From positions 89,679 to 153,678 of the forward strand of contig JBBIUE010000002.1 of assembly GCA_037440405.1 (NCBI GenBank): a DNA stretch of 64,000 nucleotides, given 5' to 3'. Positions within the stretch are counted from its first letter, which is position 1; every line of letters begins with the position of its first letter. A program made the translations under genes and the position numbers. Origin of the DNA: JANMGV01 sp037440405 (lineage in GTDB: Bacteria > Planctomycetota > Planctomycetia > Pirellulales > Pirellulaceae). Of the stretch, positions 9,388-19,137 are shown piece by piece. Under the pieces are notes generated by a model. The model was given only the letters and a program-made list of their open reading frames with translations. It did no database searches and had not been told where the DNA came from.

Positions 9388-10026
9388 TCAAGGCGCAAGG
9401 CGTTCGATGATCCAGGAATCAGCGGTTCGTCGATAGCGATAACGATCGTGCAGTCGGTTGGATCTCCCTTGCCAAAATTCGATCGTCACCGGTGACAAAC
9501 TGTAACCGCCCCAAAATTCGGGGCGTGGGACTTGATCTCCTACACGTTGTCGTAAAGCTTCGACTTCCTTGTCGAGATCAAGGTCATCGGGAATGACTTC
9601 GGATTGGGGGGAGACTGCCGCACCGAACTGACTCAGTAGCGGTCTCGAGTAAAAATACTCGTCAGAGGTCTTGTCGTCTGTCTTCGTGACCGTCCCTTCA
9701 ACGCGAACCTGCCGCGCAAACATCGGCCAATAGAAGGTCATAGCGGCATTGGCGTTGTCTTCCAAGTCTCGCGCCTTGTGTGAGCGATAATTCGTGTAGA
9801 ATCGAAAGCTTTCCGGATCAACTCCTTTCAGCAACACGACTCGCGAACTGACCCGCCCCGATCGATCGGCAGTTGCAAGCACAACCGCGTTGACTTCAAA
9901 CCACTCTGGGACTTCGGCTTCTAGCAATTCCTGAAACCATCGGCGAAATTGCTCGATCGGATCGGCGTGAAGTTCGCTTCTCGACAGCGAACCGTGGTCG
10001 TAGTTTCTTCGAAGATGCTGAATCAA
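9388..10026 (-). CDS. pdxH: Pyridoxamine 5'-phosphate oxidase
   Basis: FMN-dependent oxidation of pyridoxine or pyridoxamine 5'-phosphate to PLP, the last step of vitamin B6 salvage. The 212-residue product matches the whole family: DPIEQFRRWFQE, then SSRVVLLKGVD and FRFYTNYRSHKARDL (FMN phosphate binding), WPMFARQVRVEG, SRPLLSQFGAAVSPQS, and the C-terminal dimerisation region with EFWQGRSNRLHDR and ending ERLAP. Start is probably TTG at 10026, with GGAG about 8 bp upstream. Complete and apparently functional. Confidence 0.95.
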   Translation of the reverse strand: MIQHLRRNYDHGSLSRSELHADPIEQFRRWFQELLEAEVPEWFEVNAVVLATADRSGRVSSRVVLLKGVDPESFRFYTNYRSHKARDLEDNANAAMTFYWPMFARQVRVEGTVTKTDDKTSDEYFYSRPLLSQFGAAVSPQSEVIPDDLDLDKEVEALRQRVGDQVPRPEFWGGYSLSPVTIEFWQGRSNRLHDRYRYRRTADSWIIERLAP

Positions 10027-10523
10027 CTCTCAAACTCCCCTGACTTGATTTCACTTCCCAATTAGAAATTTGCAGGAGAATATTTTGTAACCATTTACGC
10101 CGAGAACGTGTAGGGTGAAGTCAACATTTTCAGCGATGGTGTTCTGCACAAGTCCAGAAAAGTCAATTTTCGCGCATGCTGGCCAAGCAAGCTCTCTTCC
10201 GACGTAACTCACCACACGGCTATGACTTGTTACACGCACTCTACAATTACTTCGTGAGCGATTACCCCATGACCCCAAAAGAGCCATTTGGCTGTAAGTC
10301 GACGTGCCGACGATTGCATGCCATGGGTTCATTCGATGACGCATCGGGTTAGTGCACTTCCAAGCCACGAGAACTTGGAATAACGCCCAGCGTGAAAGCG
10401 ATGGTCAGATGAAAATAGATGATGCTCGAATTTTTCCAGTTTCCATCTCGCGTAGCATAAGGCGAACAGTGCATCCTCTCGAATTAGCCGATGCAAACTG
10501 GCGTTCTCCACCGAACTTCGATT
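10027..10523. other. Intergenic region, no gene recognised
   Basis: About 497 bp between the starts of pdxH (-) and the end of the M50 gene (-). Only short, unconvincing reading frames occur. No tRNA-like, repeat or riboswitch-like structure was recognised. Confidence 0.5.
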
Positions 10524-12833
10524 TCAAAATCGCCAATTCTGCTTCAGCCAAAGCGTGACAAGTTGGTAAATCGATCGAGCGTGCGAATGGAGGACCACGT
10601 CTGCATCACCACCTCGAATGAGCCTGCAGGCCTCCGGAAGCGATTCAATGGATATCTCGATGAAGTAGGTTGGAATCACTGGTTCGCCGGTGTTCTCTAT
10701 CACTTGGCTGTCCCAAGTCGATTGCGACTCGTGGAGTGGATCGTTCATTGGCTGAAATGCGACGCGGGCTACTCTGCCTTTTAGGATGGCGCCGGGCAAT
10801 TGCCGCAATTGAATTCTGGCAGATTGACCAACAGCAACGGTAGGCAAGTCGGGCTCACGAATCTGTGCTCGAACGAGCCAACGATCGTCGTTTCGTATCC
10901 ATCCCAGGATCGTCCCAGCTTGTATCTTCGCTCCACGACACTCCCGCGAGACCCATGCATGACTCGGTCCCGGCGATCTCCGCTCGGATGCCATGGTTTT
11001 GAATGCCGGAGCGGGAGCGGGCAGAAATACTCCTGGTCGTTCTGCTTTAACCGTTGTTGCTTGGTGTCGACGTTCGGTATGCTGCAGCCGGTCGTTTGCT
11101 CCCGCCAACGCCGATTCAAGCTTCGGAATTTCTTCACTCGCCAAAGGTCGAGAGAAGGCCATCCTTTGTGCTACTCGTAGTTGACTCTTATAGTTCTCGA
11201 CGCGGGCTCGATCCTTGAGAACTTCGAGTTCCAGTGCGAGGTTATGAATGCAAGAGACGACTTCTCCGGACTCCAAAGGTCTCGCTTCGAATAGTTCGGT
11301 TCTCGAATCGGTGAAAGCGATGCGGGCAACTTTCGATTCGAATTGCAAATCGTCGAACGGGGCATTCAGTATTCCGTCCATCTGAGCATAGACGGGCGTT
11401 TCATCAGCGGGGAGCAACTTCCCATGAAATTGCCTTCGTTGAGGAATCGGAATGACAATGATGAGAATGAATAGGACCGTCAGTGCGATCCAACTGAGCA
11501 GCGTACGAGTTGGGTGCAACCTTCCTTGCTTCATCTCTCGGATGCTCCAAGCAACGGCTCGAACGATCGGCATCACGAGAGCAGTCGCGAATAAGCTAGA
11601 AATGGCGACGATTCCAAGCCATGACATTTCGTAACGCTCGGCGATTCGGCCAACTCCAACGGACAGAATTGCCAGCAGGCAGAATCGGTAGCTGCCGCTC
11701 AGAAGTGCAAAAGTGCTGTAGGCGATTCGTCGCGTGATCGGAATATGCACCGGACTTCCTGACGAACCGAAAAGGAGACGGGTGGCAACATGTTTCAAGT
11801 GGCGATTCGCTCGTTCCTTTAAGTTGGCAACAGCCAGCCATTCACTGAGAGCAAAGTAGCCGTCGTATCGAAGCAGCGGGTTCGCATTAAAGAGGAATGT
11901 GCTGATCGAAGCCACCACGGTTATTTGCCAGCAACACGAATGTAGCCAGCCTGGTTGCGTGAGGAACCAGACCGTCGCCGCAATCGACGCCACGATCCAC
12001 TCCACATACATTCCCGCCAAGGTAACCATGATGCGTTCGCGGCGACGCGGCAATCGACAAGAATCTGTAACATCGACATAGGGACAAATCATCCCCATCA
12101 TGAAGAATATCCCCGCGTTGCTGCATCTTGCTCCAAAGTAGTGACAAGCGAGTCCATGTCCAAGTTCATGAATCAACTTCAAAAGTAAGAACGTGATTCC
12201 CATGCCGAGAAACAACTGCGGAGAAAGAATCTGCTCCCAAGTTGGAATGGCGGCAAGGACAGATTGCCATTGGGTCAGCAGGCCAAAGATCACAGCGGCA
12301 AAGATCGACATCCAAAATCGAATCGCCGTTGCATGGAATAGCCACGGAGCAATCGACTCAAAGTGAATGAGAATTCTTTCAGGATTGAACAGCGACCAAC
12401 GGCAGAAGAGGAACTGGGTGGGCATTGCCATGATCTGTTCCATTCGTCGTGCCCAAACATGTGTCATCCTGGTTTGATAGTCGCTCCATGGACGAGCTTC
12501 GACTAAGAATCCGTGTTGCCGAGCGAATGCCAGGAGCTGAAATATCTCCTGAGGCTTGATCGATTTTGGCGGGAATTGTTGTCGAAAAGCTTGCTGAAGT
12601 GACTCGATCGTCTGGCGACCATCGAGTTGTCGGAGAAGAAACTTTTCTTCGGCACCGATATGAACGTACTTGCCGTTGAATGGATCCTGGACAACCCATC
12701 GACCGCTTCGAGCATTTTTAATTAGGTCCGGCGATTCATGTTGATCGATCGGATGCCACTGCAAATCAGCGCGGCATTTCGAGCTGATGATTGCCGTTTG
12801 TTCCTGTTCACCTATTGTCAATGCGTGGCTCAT
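10524..12833 (-). CDS. PqqD-like + M50 metalloprotease + HlyD-like membrane protein
   Basis: A 769-residue three-part protein. Residues 45-115 resemble a PqqD-type winged-helix domain (a binder of peptide substrates in RiPP systems). Residues 165-440 form a membrane domain with HELGH (222-226), the M50/site-2 protease zinc motif, and NPLLRYDGY (about 318-326), which supplies the third ligand. A further helix near 445-468 leads into a periplasmic HlyD-type part with a lipoyl-like half-barrel. Last gene of the three-gene unit; its ATG overlaps the upstream stop as ATGA (12830-12833). M50-HlyD proteins occur widely in planctomycetes but their substrates are unknown. The domains are clear; proteolytic activity is inferred from intact motifs. 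Confidence 0.85.
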   Translation of the reverse strand: MSHALTIGEQEQTAIISSKCRADLQWHPIDQHESPDLIKNARSGRWVVQDPFNGKYVHIGAEEKFLLRQLDGRQTIESLQQAFRQQFPPKSIKPQEIFQLLAFARQHGFLVEARPWSDYQTRMTHVWARRMEQIMAMPTQFLFCRWSLFNPERILIHFESIAPWLFHATAIRFWMSIFAAVIFGLLTQWQSVLAAIPTWEQILSPQLFLGMGITFLLLKLIHELGHGLACHYFGARCSNAGIFFMMGMICPYVDVTDSCRLPRRRERIMVTLAGMYVEWIVASIAATVWFLTQPGWLHSCCWQITVVASISTFLFNANPLLRYDGYFALSEWLAVANLKERANRHLKHVATRLLFGSSGSPVHIPITRRIAYSTFALLSGSYRFCLLAILSVGVGRIAERYEMSWLGIVAISSLFATALVMPIVRAVAWSIREMKQGRLHPTRTLLSWIALTVLFILIIVIPIPQRRQFHGKLLPADETPVYAQMDGILNAPFDDLQFESKVARIAFTDSRTELFEARPLESGEVVSCIHNLALELEVLKDRARVENYKSQLRVAQRMAFSRPLASEEIPKLESALAGANDRLQHTERRHQATTVKAERPGVFLPAPAPAFKTMASERRSPGPSHAWVSRECRGAKIQAGTILGWIRNDDRWLVRAQIREPDLPTVAVGQSARIQLRQLPGAILKGRVARVAFQPMNDPLHESQSTWDSQVIENTGEPVIPTYFIEISIESLPEACRLIRGGDADVVLHSHARSIYQLVTLWLKQNWRF

Positions 12834-13861
12834 CGAACCCCCGAGACGCGGTTGTCGTTCCGAGCAGCTTTATCCGTGACCGCAGCGATCGGTTGCGTCC
12901 GCAGTCTCACCGTCATGCCTGGCAGAAGTCGCCAAGTCCTTCCCAGTCGTTGGTTTTGAACGGTGGCATGAATGCGGACCTTGCCCTGGGATGTCACTTC
13001 GGGATCGAAACTGGTGATCGAGCCGACGAATTCTGCCCAGGTTCCGTCAGAGGACTTCGCGAAAACATGAACCCTTGTCCCAACCAAAGATGACGGTTCG
13101 ACAGTATCCCTAAGGACAAAGAAGTCAACGCGCAGCTCGTTCAGACGAACGAGTTTGCAGATCGGTTGTCCTGCTTGGACCCACTCCCCTTCCTTCTTTA
13201 AGACTTCCGTAATCGTGCCGTCGATGGGAGCGATCATCTTTAATCGTTTGAGTTTCTCTTCAGCAGCCAAGATCGACGATTGCGCGACTTGAGCTCTCAG
13301 CTTTAACTGTTCCGCCCCCTGTTTGGCGTGAGTTAATTTCACTTCTGCTTGAGTTACTGCGATTTGACGTTGCCGAAGCTCAGACTCGGTGGCAGAGTTT
13401 CGTAGGCGGAGTGTTTGGAAATTTTCCAAGATGATTTTTGCTTCTTCGACAATCGAGTTTGCAAGCTGGATGTCTGAATCATCACCGGCCTCTCGGGCGG
13501 CAATCTGTGCATTCAACTGCGTCAGTTGAAGCTCCAGTTCGGCTGCAGACGAGTCCAAGCGTGCAAGGAGGTCCCCCTTAACGACTTCCATTCCCTGGGA
13601 AACGCGAACTTCGGCTAAAAAACCAACATCGCGAGCGGGGATCTCAATCGTATCAATTGCGAAGACCAGACAGTCGCTCTGTTCAAGTGCTCCCGCTCCA
13701 TCGAGCGTTGCGACCAACGAATTCGATCCACTGGCTGCATTGCGTTGAGTTTGACCATTAATGGAACAAGGCATCAGCAAGATAAAAGGGACTAACAACA
13801 ACCTCGGAGAAAGTATCGATTGCCAGTACCATGAGTTCGGCCCCGTTCGAACAAAGCTCAT
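12830..13861 (-). CDS. HlyD-family periplasmic adaptor protein
   Basis: Membrane-fusion-type adaptor. The best start is the ATG at 13861, which overlaps the upstream stop as ATGA; a TTG at 13885 also exists. After a signal-like leader (LLLVPFILLMPCSING) come the first lipoyl half (FLAEVRVSQGMEVVKGDLLARLD), a long coiled-coil hairpin of about 110 residues, the second lipoyl half (APIDGTITEVLKKEGEWVQAG) and a beta-barrel domain. It has no transmembrane helix beyond the leader, as in RND/ABC adaptors, and no transporter gene follows; instead it is coupled to two other HlyD-containing genes. Confidence 0.88.
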   Translation of the reverse strand: MSFVRTGPNSWYWQSILSPRLLLVPFILLMPCSINGQTQRNAASGSNSLVATLDGAGALEQSDCLVFAIDTIEIPARDVGFLAEVRVSQGMEVVKGDLLARLDSSAAELELQLTQLNAQIAAREAGDDSDIQLANSIVEEAKIILENFQTLRLRNSATESELRQRQIAVTQAEVKLTHAKQGAEQLKLRAQVAQSSILAAEEKLKRLKMIAPIDGTITEVLKKEGEWVQAGQPICKLVRLNELRVDFFVLRDTVEPSSLVGTRVHVFAKSSDGTWAEFVGSITSFDPEVTSQGKVRIHATVQNQRLGRTWRLLPGMTVRLRTQPIAAVTDKAARNDNRVSGVR

Positions 13862-15936
13862 ATCCACATCCTTGCTTTGGTCCAAAGCGAATTGAAGAGA
13901 TCCCCAAAAAGTACTCGGCCCAATGGACGATAGCCAATTGGCACGCGAACTCGCGCTGCGGCTCCTTGATGCCGAAGTGGGAGTTGATTGGCCGACACGA
14001 CGAATCGCGCTCCAATCTGAGCTCCGATCTTGGGGTCAGCTTGAACCGCATTCGGGTCTAGCGAATGAAAGATGGCATCGAACAGCTGCCAAGGATGACT
14101 GGTCAGGAAAGCTCGAGCCTGCCCTGCAGTTCCGCTTTGGATCGAACTGACGAGTTCCGGCAATTTGTGCTCATCGACATGCGTTTCCAGATACCAAGGT
14201 CCTTTCGGATCGTAGATCGTCAGTAGAGGTTGCCCCAACGCGACAGGTCGATCCGACAATAGATTCTTCGCGTTCCATGTCCCGATCACTCCGTCAAACT
14301 TGGCTCGGACGGCCAATAACTCCTGTTGTTGCTCTAGCAATTGAAGACGTTGGTGTGCAAGTTGCTTTTGGCTTTCGAGAGCATGAAGTTCCGATTCCAA
14401 CTGATCGCGCTCAAGTGCGGAATGGAATTGACCTCGCCTGAGGGCAGTTTCACCTTCGAAGCGCCGAAGGTCGATTTGAATCATCTGGGACCGTGCCTCG
14501 TCGAGCTGACTCGTCAGTTGCGGATCATCGATTTCCAAGATGACCTGACCTGCAGATACGAGTTCACCTTGGTCGAAGGGCATGGTACGTACGGTTCCAT
14601 TCGAGGGAGCATAGATCTGCTGTATGGTTGCGGGATGGAGTGTCGCTAACGAGCTCATTGTCGCGGGAATCGGGATGAAGAGCGATGCGATGGCGAGCAA
14701 TGCGCCGCTGACACGCTTCGTGAGCCTACTCCATTGCGAAGGTTTGAGTAGTTCCTGCCAACGCGTGGTTGGTTGCTCGGAGTTGCGAAGCTGCTGCCAC
14801 CAGCTTGGGCGAATCGAGTCGAGCGCCATTCTGGAAAGCGGGACAAGTTGCTCATGGGCCGACATTCCCACAATTTGAGGCCAAAGGACAATCAACAGAA
14901 CAGCAGCTTCGGGTTCACGTACCGATTCGAACACTCGCAACACATCGATGCGTGAAGCACCGAGAATTTCCGCCGAGCGCGCCACTCCGTCAGATGCTTG
15001 GCCGTCGAGAGTCCAGCTTTTCAGTCGATGAGATTGATCCGGACGTAACGATTCAGCTAGAACCACCAGATGCTGGTGTCCTGTCCCTTGCGTGTCAATC
15101 GATTCAAGACCGCTACCCGACACGATCCGCCAATCGTGTTTGGGAAGTCGCACTGCCAGAAAAGCTTGATCGGCCGCACATAGATTGCGAATCGTATCGG
15201 TGAACGTACGCAATGCCAATTTCGATGGTGGCTTCGAAGCGAGGAACTCCAAAAGTTGTGTTGCATAGCGATGAACTGTCTGCTCGAATTCCAACTTCTG
15301 TAGCCGCTTTGTCCGCAGGTAATCTGTCAGCAAGTCTGCCATTTGAGCCGCAAATCGCAGGTACCCTCGAAGCGTCGCGGGACCTCCCATCGGTTCCATT
15401 ACGATCTCTAGCCAATAGGCCTCTTCGCTCGTTTCTAACTGTGCCGGTGCGCAGAGAAGCATGAATGAGCTAGGGTTCTGTGGAACCGACAACTGTGTTT
15501 GGCCGTCTTCATCCGATTGGAGAGAACCAGGCGGAATCAAAACCGGTTGACGGTCTCTCGCTACTCGATCCAAAAGTTTTTTGTGAAGAGCTGAGGGTTC
15601 ACATAATGATGGTTCCCCAACTTCGTTGCTGGCTTCATCTTGTTTGAGCAACGAGGTCGGAAATCGATACTCCTTCACAAGTTCCCATTCAGGAGATTTT
15701 CGCCACACAGCGACGCCGATGGCCAACATGGCAGATGCGACTCGAGGAAGAAATCCACTGAGGAAGGGATCCAGTTCGAGTGGTTGCTTGGCAAGTTCTG
15801 TGATTTCCGCAACGGTTCGACGCAGTTCTTGTTGCGTTTGGCGGACAAGCTGCGGTTCCAAATCGAGGACTTTGCCGGGAGGCAACGTTTCTTCGAATGG
15901 TCCGGATTGCGTTGTCAATGGGAAGGCTTGAACCAC
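13858..15936 (-). CDS. Tandem GAF-like domains fused to a HlyD secretion domain
   Basis: First gene of the operon, 692 residues. Residues about 55-205 and 225-355 look like two GAF-type sensor domains (helix, then hydrophobic strands such as LAIGVAVWRK and AFLAVRLPK). One transmembrane helix lies at about 408-430. Residues 430-692 are a HlyD adaptor with paired lipoyl half-motifs (IYAPSNGTVRTMPFDQGE and VRAKFDGVIGTWNAK) around a coiled coil. The topology implies a cytoplasmic ligand-sensing part joined to a periplasmic adaptor. The GAF assignment rests on pattern and is less sure than HlyD. Its TGA overlaps the next ATG, so translation is coupled. Confidence 0.78.
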   Translation of the reverse strand: MVQAFPLTTQSGPFEETLPPGKVLDLEPQLVRQTQQELRRTVAEITELAKQPLELDPFLSGFLPRVASAMLAIGVAVWRKSPEWELVKEYRFPTSLLKQDEASNEVGEPSLCEPSALHKKLLDRVARDRQPVLIPPGSLQSDEDGQTQLSVPQNPSSFMLLCAPAQLETSEEAYWLEIVMEPMGGPATLRGYLRFAAQMADLLTDYLRTKRLQKLEFEQTVHRYATQLLEFLASKPPSKLALRTFTDTIRNLCAADQAFLAVRLPKHDWRIVSGSGLESIDTQGTGHQHLVVLAESLRPDQSHRLKSWTLDGQASDGVARSAEILGASRIDVLRVFESVREPEAAVLLIVLWPQIVGMSAHEQLVPLSRMALDSIRPSWWQQLRNSEQPTTRWQELLKPSQWSRLTKRVSGALLAIASLFIPIPATMSSLATLHPATIQQIYAPSNGTVRTMPFDQGELVSAGQVILEIDDPQLTSQLDEARSQMIQIDLRRFEGETALRRGQFHSALERDQLESELHALESQKQLAHQRLQLLEQQQELLAVRAKFDGVIGTWNAKNLLSDRPVALGQPLLTIYDPKGPWYLETHVDEHKLPELVSSIQSGTAGQARAFLTSHPWQLFDAIFHSLDPNAVQADPKIGAQIGARFVVSANQLPLRHQGAAARVRVPIGYRPLGRVLFGDLFNSLWTKARMWI

Positions 15937-16260
15937 TTCAGTTTGCTCGCTACAGTAACATTCGCTGTTTTCGAGGAGTCATCTGCTCGTACCGCACCTG
16001 TACCGAAAGTGAAGCTTGTCAGCCCTCGATTCCTCTACATGTAGGTAACTCGATACCTGCTAGGAAAAGGATCATGGACACGATCCACGGTAACGATCGG
16101 GATCGCGATCCAAAAGCGAGTCGCAATGGACACGATCGACAACTTTGATGGACCGAGATTCCATGGCGTGAAGGGAACGTTTGATGGAATTCCTAGAAAG
16201 CCGAACGAAGGCTTAGCAAATTCTCTATCCTCTCTCAATATCAGATTGAAGACGCAGCGT

Positions 16261-16902
16261 ATGGCCAAGGAATCCTTTTCCGGTAGAGTCTGGTTGAGCA
16301 TCGCCGGAGGAGAATTGCTGTTGGGAGTGCTCGCTATCTTTCTCGGTTGGCTCACCAAGACCAACCCACGAGAGCACATACCGGCCTTGGAGGATGGGAA
16401 TGCCATTTTGCGATGGACGCTTTGGGGACTGGCTGCTGCGATTCCACCAATCGCGGTTGTCGTCGGAATGGACTATTTGCCCTTCGGCTTCATCCGATCT
16501 CTGACTGATCGAGCTCACGAGATGGTTCTCGGGTTCTTCCGAAATCTCTCGATTCCGCAGTTGTTCACGATTTCGATCGCGGCTGGAGCTTGCGAAGAAC
16601 TGCTCTTTCGTGGCTGGCTACAGTGCTTGTTAGCTGGCGGCACGGACATGGCGATGTGGGGACCTTGGAGATTGTCGATTGCAATTGCGATCTCAGCAGT
16701 GATTTTTGGCCTTTGCCATTTTATCAGCGTGCCCTATTTCATCTTCGCAACCGCGTTTGGAGTCTATGCGGGAGCAGTATACTACTGGTCGGGAACCCTT
16801 TGGGTTCCGATCACCGTGCATACCTTTTACGACACTGCAATCCTGCTGTGGCTGATTCGCTGGCGAAAGAAACGCTTGGACAATGATTCGCAACCGTCAT
16901 AG
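16261..16902 (+). CDS. CPBP-family intramembrane glutamic endopeptidase
   Basis: CAAX-protease/bacteriocin-processing family, an integral membrane protein. Motif 1 EELLFRGWLQ, motif 2 FGLCHF and motif 3 VHTFYD are intact, giving the catalytic Glu-Glu, His and His. Several hydrophobic helices surround them. The frame is open upstream to an ATG at 16126, which would add 45 hydrophilic residues; neither start has a clear ribosome site, and 16261 is chosen because the membrane part begins soon after. Members mature prenylated or peptide substrates or give immunity to bacteriocins; the target here is unknown. Confidence 0.85.
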   Translation: MAKESFSGRVWLSIAGGELLLGVLAIFLGWLTKTNPREHIPALEDGNAILRWTLWGLAAAIPPIAVVVGMDYLPFGFIRSLTDRAHEMVLGFFRNLSIPQLFTISIAAGACEELLFRGWLQCLLAGGTDMAMWGPWRLSIAIAISAVIFGLCHFISVPYFIFATAFGVYAGAVYYWSGTLWVPITVHTFYDTAILLWLIRWRKKRLDNDSQPS

Positions 16903-17028
16903 GCGAATTGCAGTTAAGAAATACTTATGACTTAGCCGCTAACTGAATAAGGGATCAACGTCTCGCCCCTCGCGAACGGTTCGGGCGGGTAGATGCTCAC
17001 CTGCCGATCGTCGTCATAGACGACTTCG

Positions 17029-17775
17029 CTACGGCTTGATGTACTCTTCAAACTCCACCGTCCTGAATTCGACCAGTTTGTCCCCGATCCGTGCGATATA
17101 CTTTTGGTCATCTAAGCTCAAACGCCAGTTTGGCATGGAACGACTAACGATCCTCGACTCTCGGCCGTTCAATCGGGTCGTTCGCTCGACTTCTTCGGGA
17201 ATGGATTCTTGCTCCAACACGGCTTGGTTCAACTGCAGACGCATGAATGGTGGGCGGCAGGGAGGATAGATCGCGTTGAGGCGCGCGGACCAATCTGCGA
17301 ACGACGCGAATTGCTCTGCGATTTCGCGATCAGGTGCTCGAATCGGACGACAGACGTACTTGATGTTTTCATTGCCGACGCTGACCAATTGATCGTTGGT
17401 TGAGTTGATCGTCACCGACGCCAGCATATTGTAGAGCTTGGGGTCCATCTGCTGCATGGCCAGTTGTAGCCTTCGCTCGAGGTCGGGCATGGAGAGCCGT
17501 GTCTGAACTTTGCGATTCAAATCCAGCAGGATGATTCGTTCCCGCACGGGATCGATGACCGTGACATTATTTCCATCGATGTCATCGACGTCGTAGAAGA
17601 CGCCATTCTGGAAGAACGTGAGCGAGCGTTTGATCGGGGGTTTTTTGGTATCCTCATAGATGTCTGTATTGATACGGAATCCAGCCAGCTCTTTCTGTTG
17701 AGCAAAACAAGGCGAAGAATCTGAAGCTACCAGCGACATGACGAACACCGTAAAACAAAACACCCAAAAGCGCAT
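17029..17775 (-). CDS. Exported hypothetical protein
   Basis: 248 residues with a clear N-terminal signal peptide (FWVFCFTVFVMSLVASDSS, cut before AQQKELAG). The mature part is beta-rich, with repeated hydrophobic strands (SLTFFQNGVFYDVDD, NVTVIDPVRERIILLD), a layout like periplasmic LolA/DUF-type lipid carriers, but no signature is certain. It is divergent from the methyltransferase gene (70 bp apart), so the two could share a regulatory region. Function not recognised. Confidence 0.7.
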   Translation of the reverse strand: MRFWVFCFTVFVMSLVASDSSPCFAQQKELAGFRINTDIYEDTKKPPIKRSLTFFQNGVFYDVDDIDGNNVTVIDPVRERIILLDLNRKVQTRLSMPDLERRLQLAMQQMDPKLYNMLASVTINSTNDQLVSVGNENIKYVCRPIRAPDREIAEQFASFADWSARLNAIYPPCRPPFMRLQLNQAVLEQESIPEEVERTTRLNGRESRIVSRSMPNWRLSLDDQKYIARIGDKLVEFRTVEFEEYIKP

Positions 17776-17868
17776 AGACCGATCACCTGTTTTGAATTTC
17801 CGGATTTCTCTCTCCGAATTGCGAAGTTTCAGTAACGAATTGCGATGCTCCCGTCTAGGTCAGTCATC

Positions 17869-19137
17869 ATGGACCCGTTAGGCCCTGAATCTTTCGGAGC
17901 AGGTGATTCGAAGGTGAGTTCTGCTTGGACTTGGTTGCTTTCCGAGGCAGGAATGCTTGCAATCGCCGAGGCAGCTTCCGCTGGAGAGGACTGGGACACT
18001 CAAAAACAAATACGCTGGCTTCGAAAGAAATTCGATGCGCAGCAAAGCGCTCTGATCGTCGATCAACTGCGCTTGCGAGAGCGTGCACGAAGGAAATTTT
18101 CTAATCCAGCTTTATGGTATTGGACGCAGAAACTTCTGGAGCAAAGCAGCGATGAACAGACGGCTGCGCATACGGCGTCCTGTTTCCCTGCCAATGTTCG
18201 CGTCGTCGATTTATGCTGTGGTGCCGGAAGTGATTCCGTCGCCCTCGCGCAATCCCACGAAGTTATTTTTAGCAACGATGTCGACGCGCTCGTTTGTCGA
18301 ATCGCCGAAGCAAACTTTCGAAATCATCGGTTGCAGATCCCGATTGTTCAGAGTAGGTCTGAAGATGTATCCATCCCAACGAATGCTTGGGTTCATATCG
18401 ACCCAGATCGGCGGATGCTAGCAAATCGAGCAACCCGATTGGAGAAGTTCATGCCCCCGCAAGAGTATATCGAGAAGCTTCGACGAGAACATGCGGGAGG
18501 ATCGATCAAGCTCGCTCCAGGCAGCCCTGTGCCAGATACGTGGCCTGCCCAATTCGGACTGCATTGGATTGCATTCGACGCCACCGTTCGGCAGTTGCGA
18601 GCTTGGTGGGGCGTGGACGCTTTTCAACCTAGGAGCCGCGCGGTTTCGGTTGGAAAATTATCACGCGAGTGGTTGACCTATCGGCTATCGGAAGACGAAC
18701 TCGACATAGCGAAACAAGAGGTGGAAATCACAACTTCGTGCGCCGAATGGATCGGCGACGTGGATCCGGCTTTTCGAATCTCAGGCTTGCTCGCCGGACT
18801 AGCTCGCGATGCAGAAGCGAGAATGTTTGCCGCCGCAGACGGATTTCTTGTCAGTTCCAAGCCATTGTGTGAAAACTTCATTCGGTGGCTTCAGATCGAA
18901 GATATCTTGCCCATCGATGAAAAGAAATTGCGGAAGTATTTTCGAGAACGGAGTGTAGGTATTCTGGAAATCAAGCAACGTCACACCAAGTTCGACATCG
19001 ATCGCTTGCGAAACTCTTTGCAACTAGAAGGTGACGCATCGAGAAGCCTCTTCATTACGAAGGTTGGTTCAGCGATACAGGGAATCATTGCGAGTGAGTG
19101 TCAACGAACAGTGGACGCGGAATCAGCAAACTGTTGA
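17869..19137 (+). CDS. THUMP-like class I SAM-dependent methyltransferase
   Basis: A 422-residue protein of the bacterial group annotated as THUMP-like methyltransferases. After a helical N-terminus comes the SAM-binding motif VVDLCCGAGSDSVALAQS, then a second motif with ND-V-D, and the group's diagnostic WVHIDPDRRM, followed by a C-terminal domain ending in IIASECQR. RNA methylation is likely from the fold; the target base is unknown. The ATG at 17869 has AGG 9 bp upstream; an ATG-like start at 17845 would add eight residues. Nothing suggests operon partners. Confidence 0.82.
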   Translation: MDPLGPESFGAGDSKVSSAWTWLLSEAGMLAIAEAASAGEDWDTQKQIRWLRKKFDAQQSALIVDQLRLRERARRKFSNPALWYWTQKLLEQSSDEQTAAHTASCFPANVRVVDLCCGAGSDSVALAQSHEVIFSNDVDALVCRIAEANFRNHRLQIPIVQSRSEDVSIPTNAWVHIDPDRRMLANRATRLEKFMPPQEYIEKLRREHAGGSIKLAPGSPVPDTWPAQFGLHWIAFDATVRQLRAWWGVDAFQPRSRAVSVGKLSREWLTYRLSEDELDIAKQEVEITTSCAEWIGDVDPAFRISGLLAGLARDAEARMFAAADGFLVSSKPLCENFIRWLQIEDILPIDEKKLRKYFRERSVGILEIKQRHTKFDIDRLRNSLQLEGDASRSLFITKVGSAIQGIIASECQRTVDAESANC

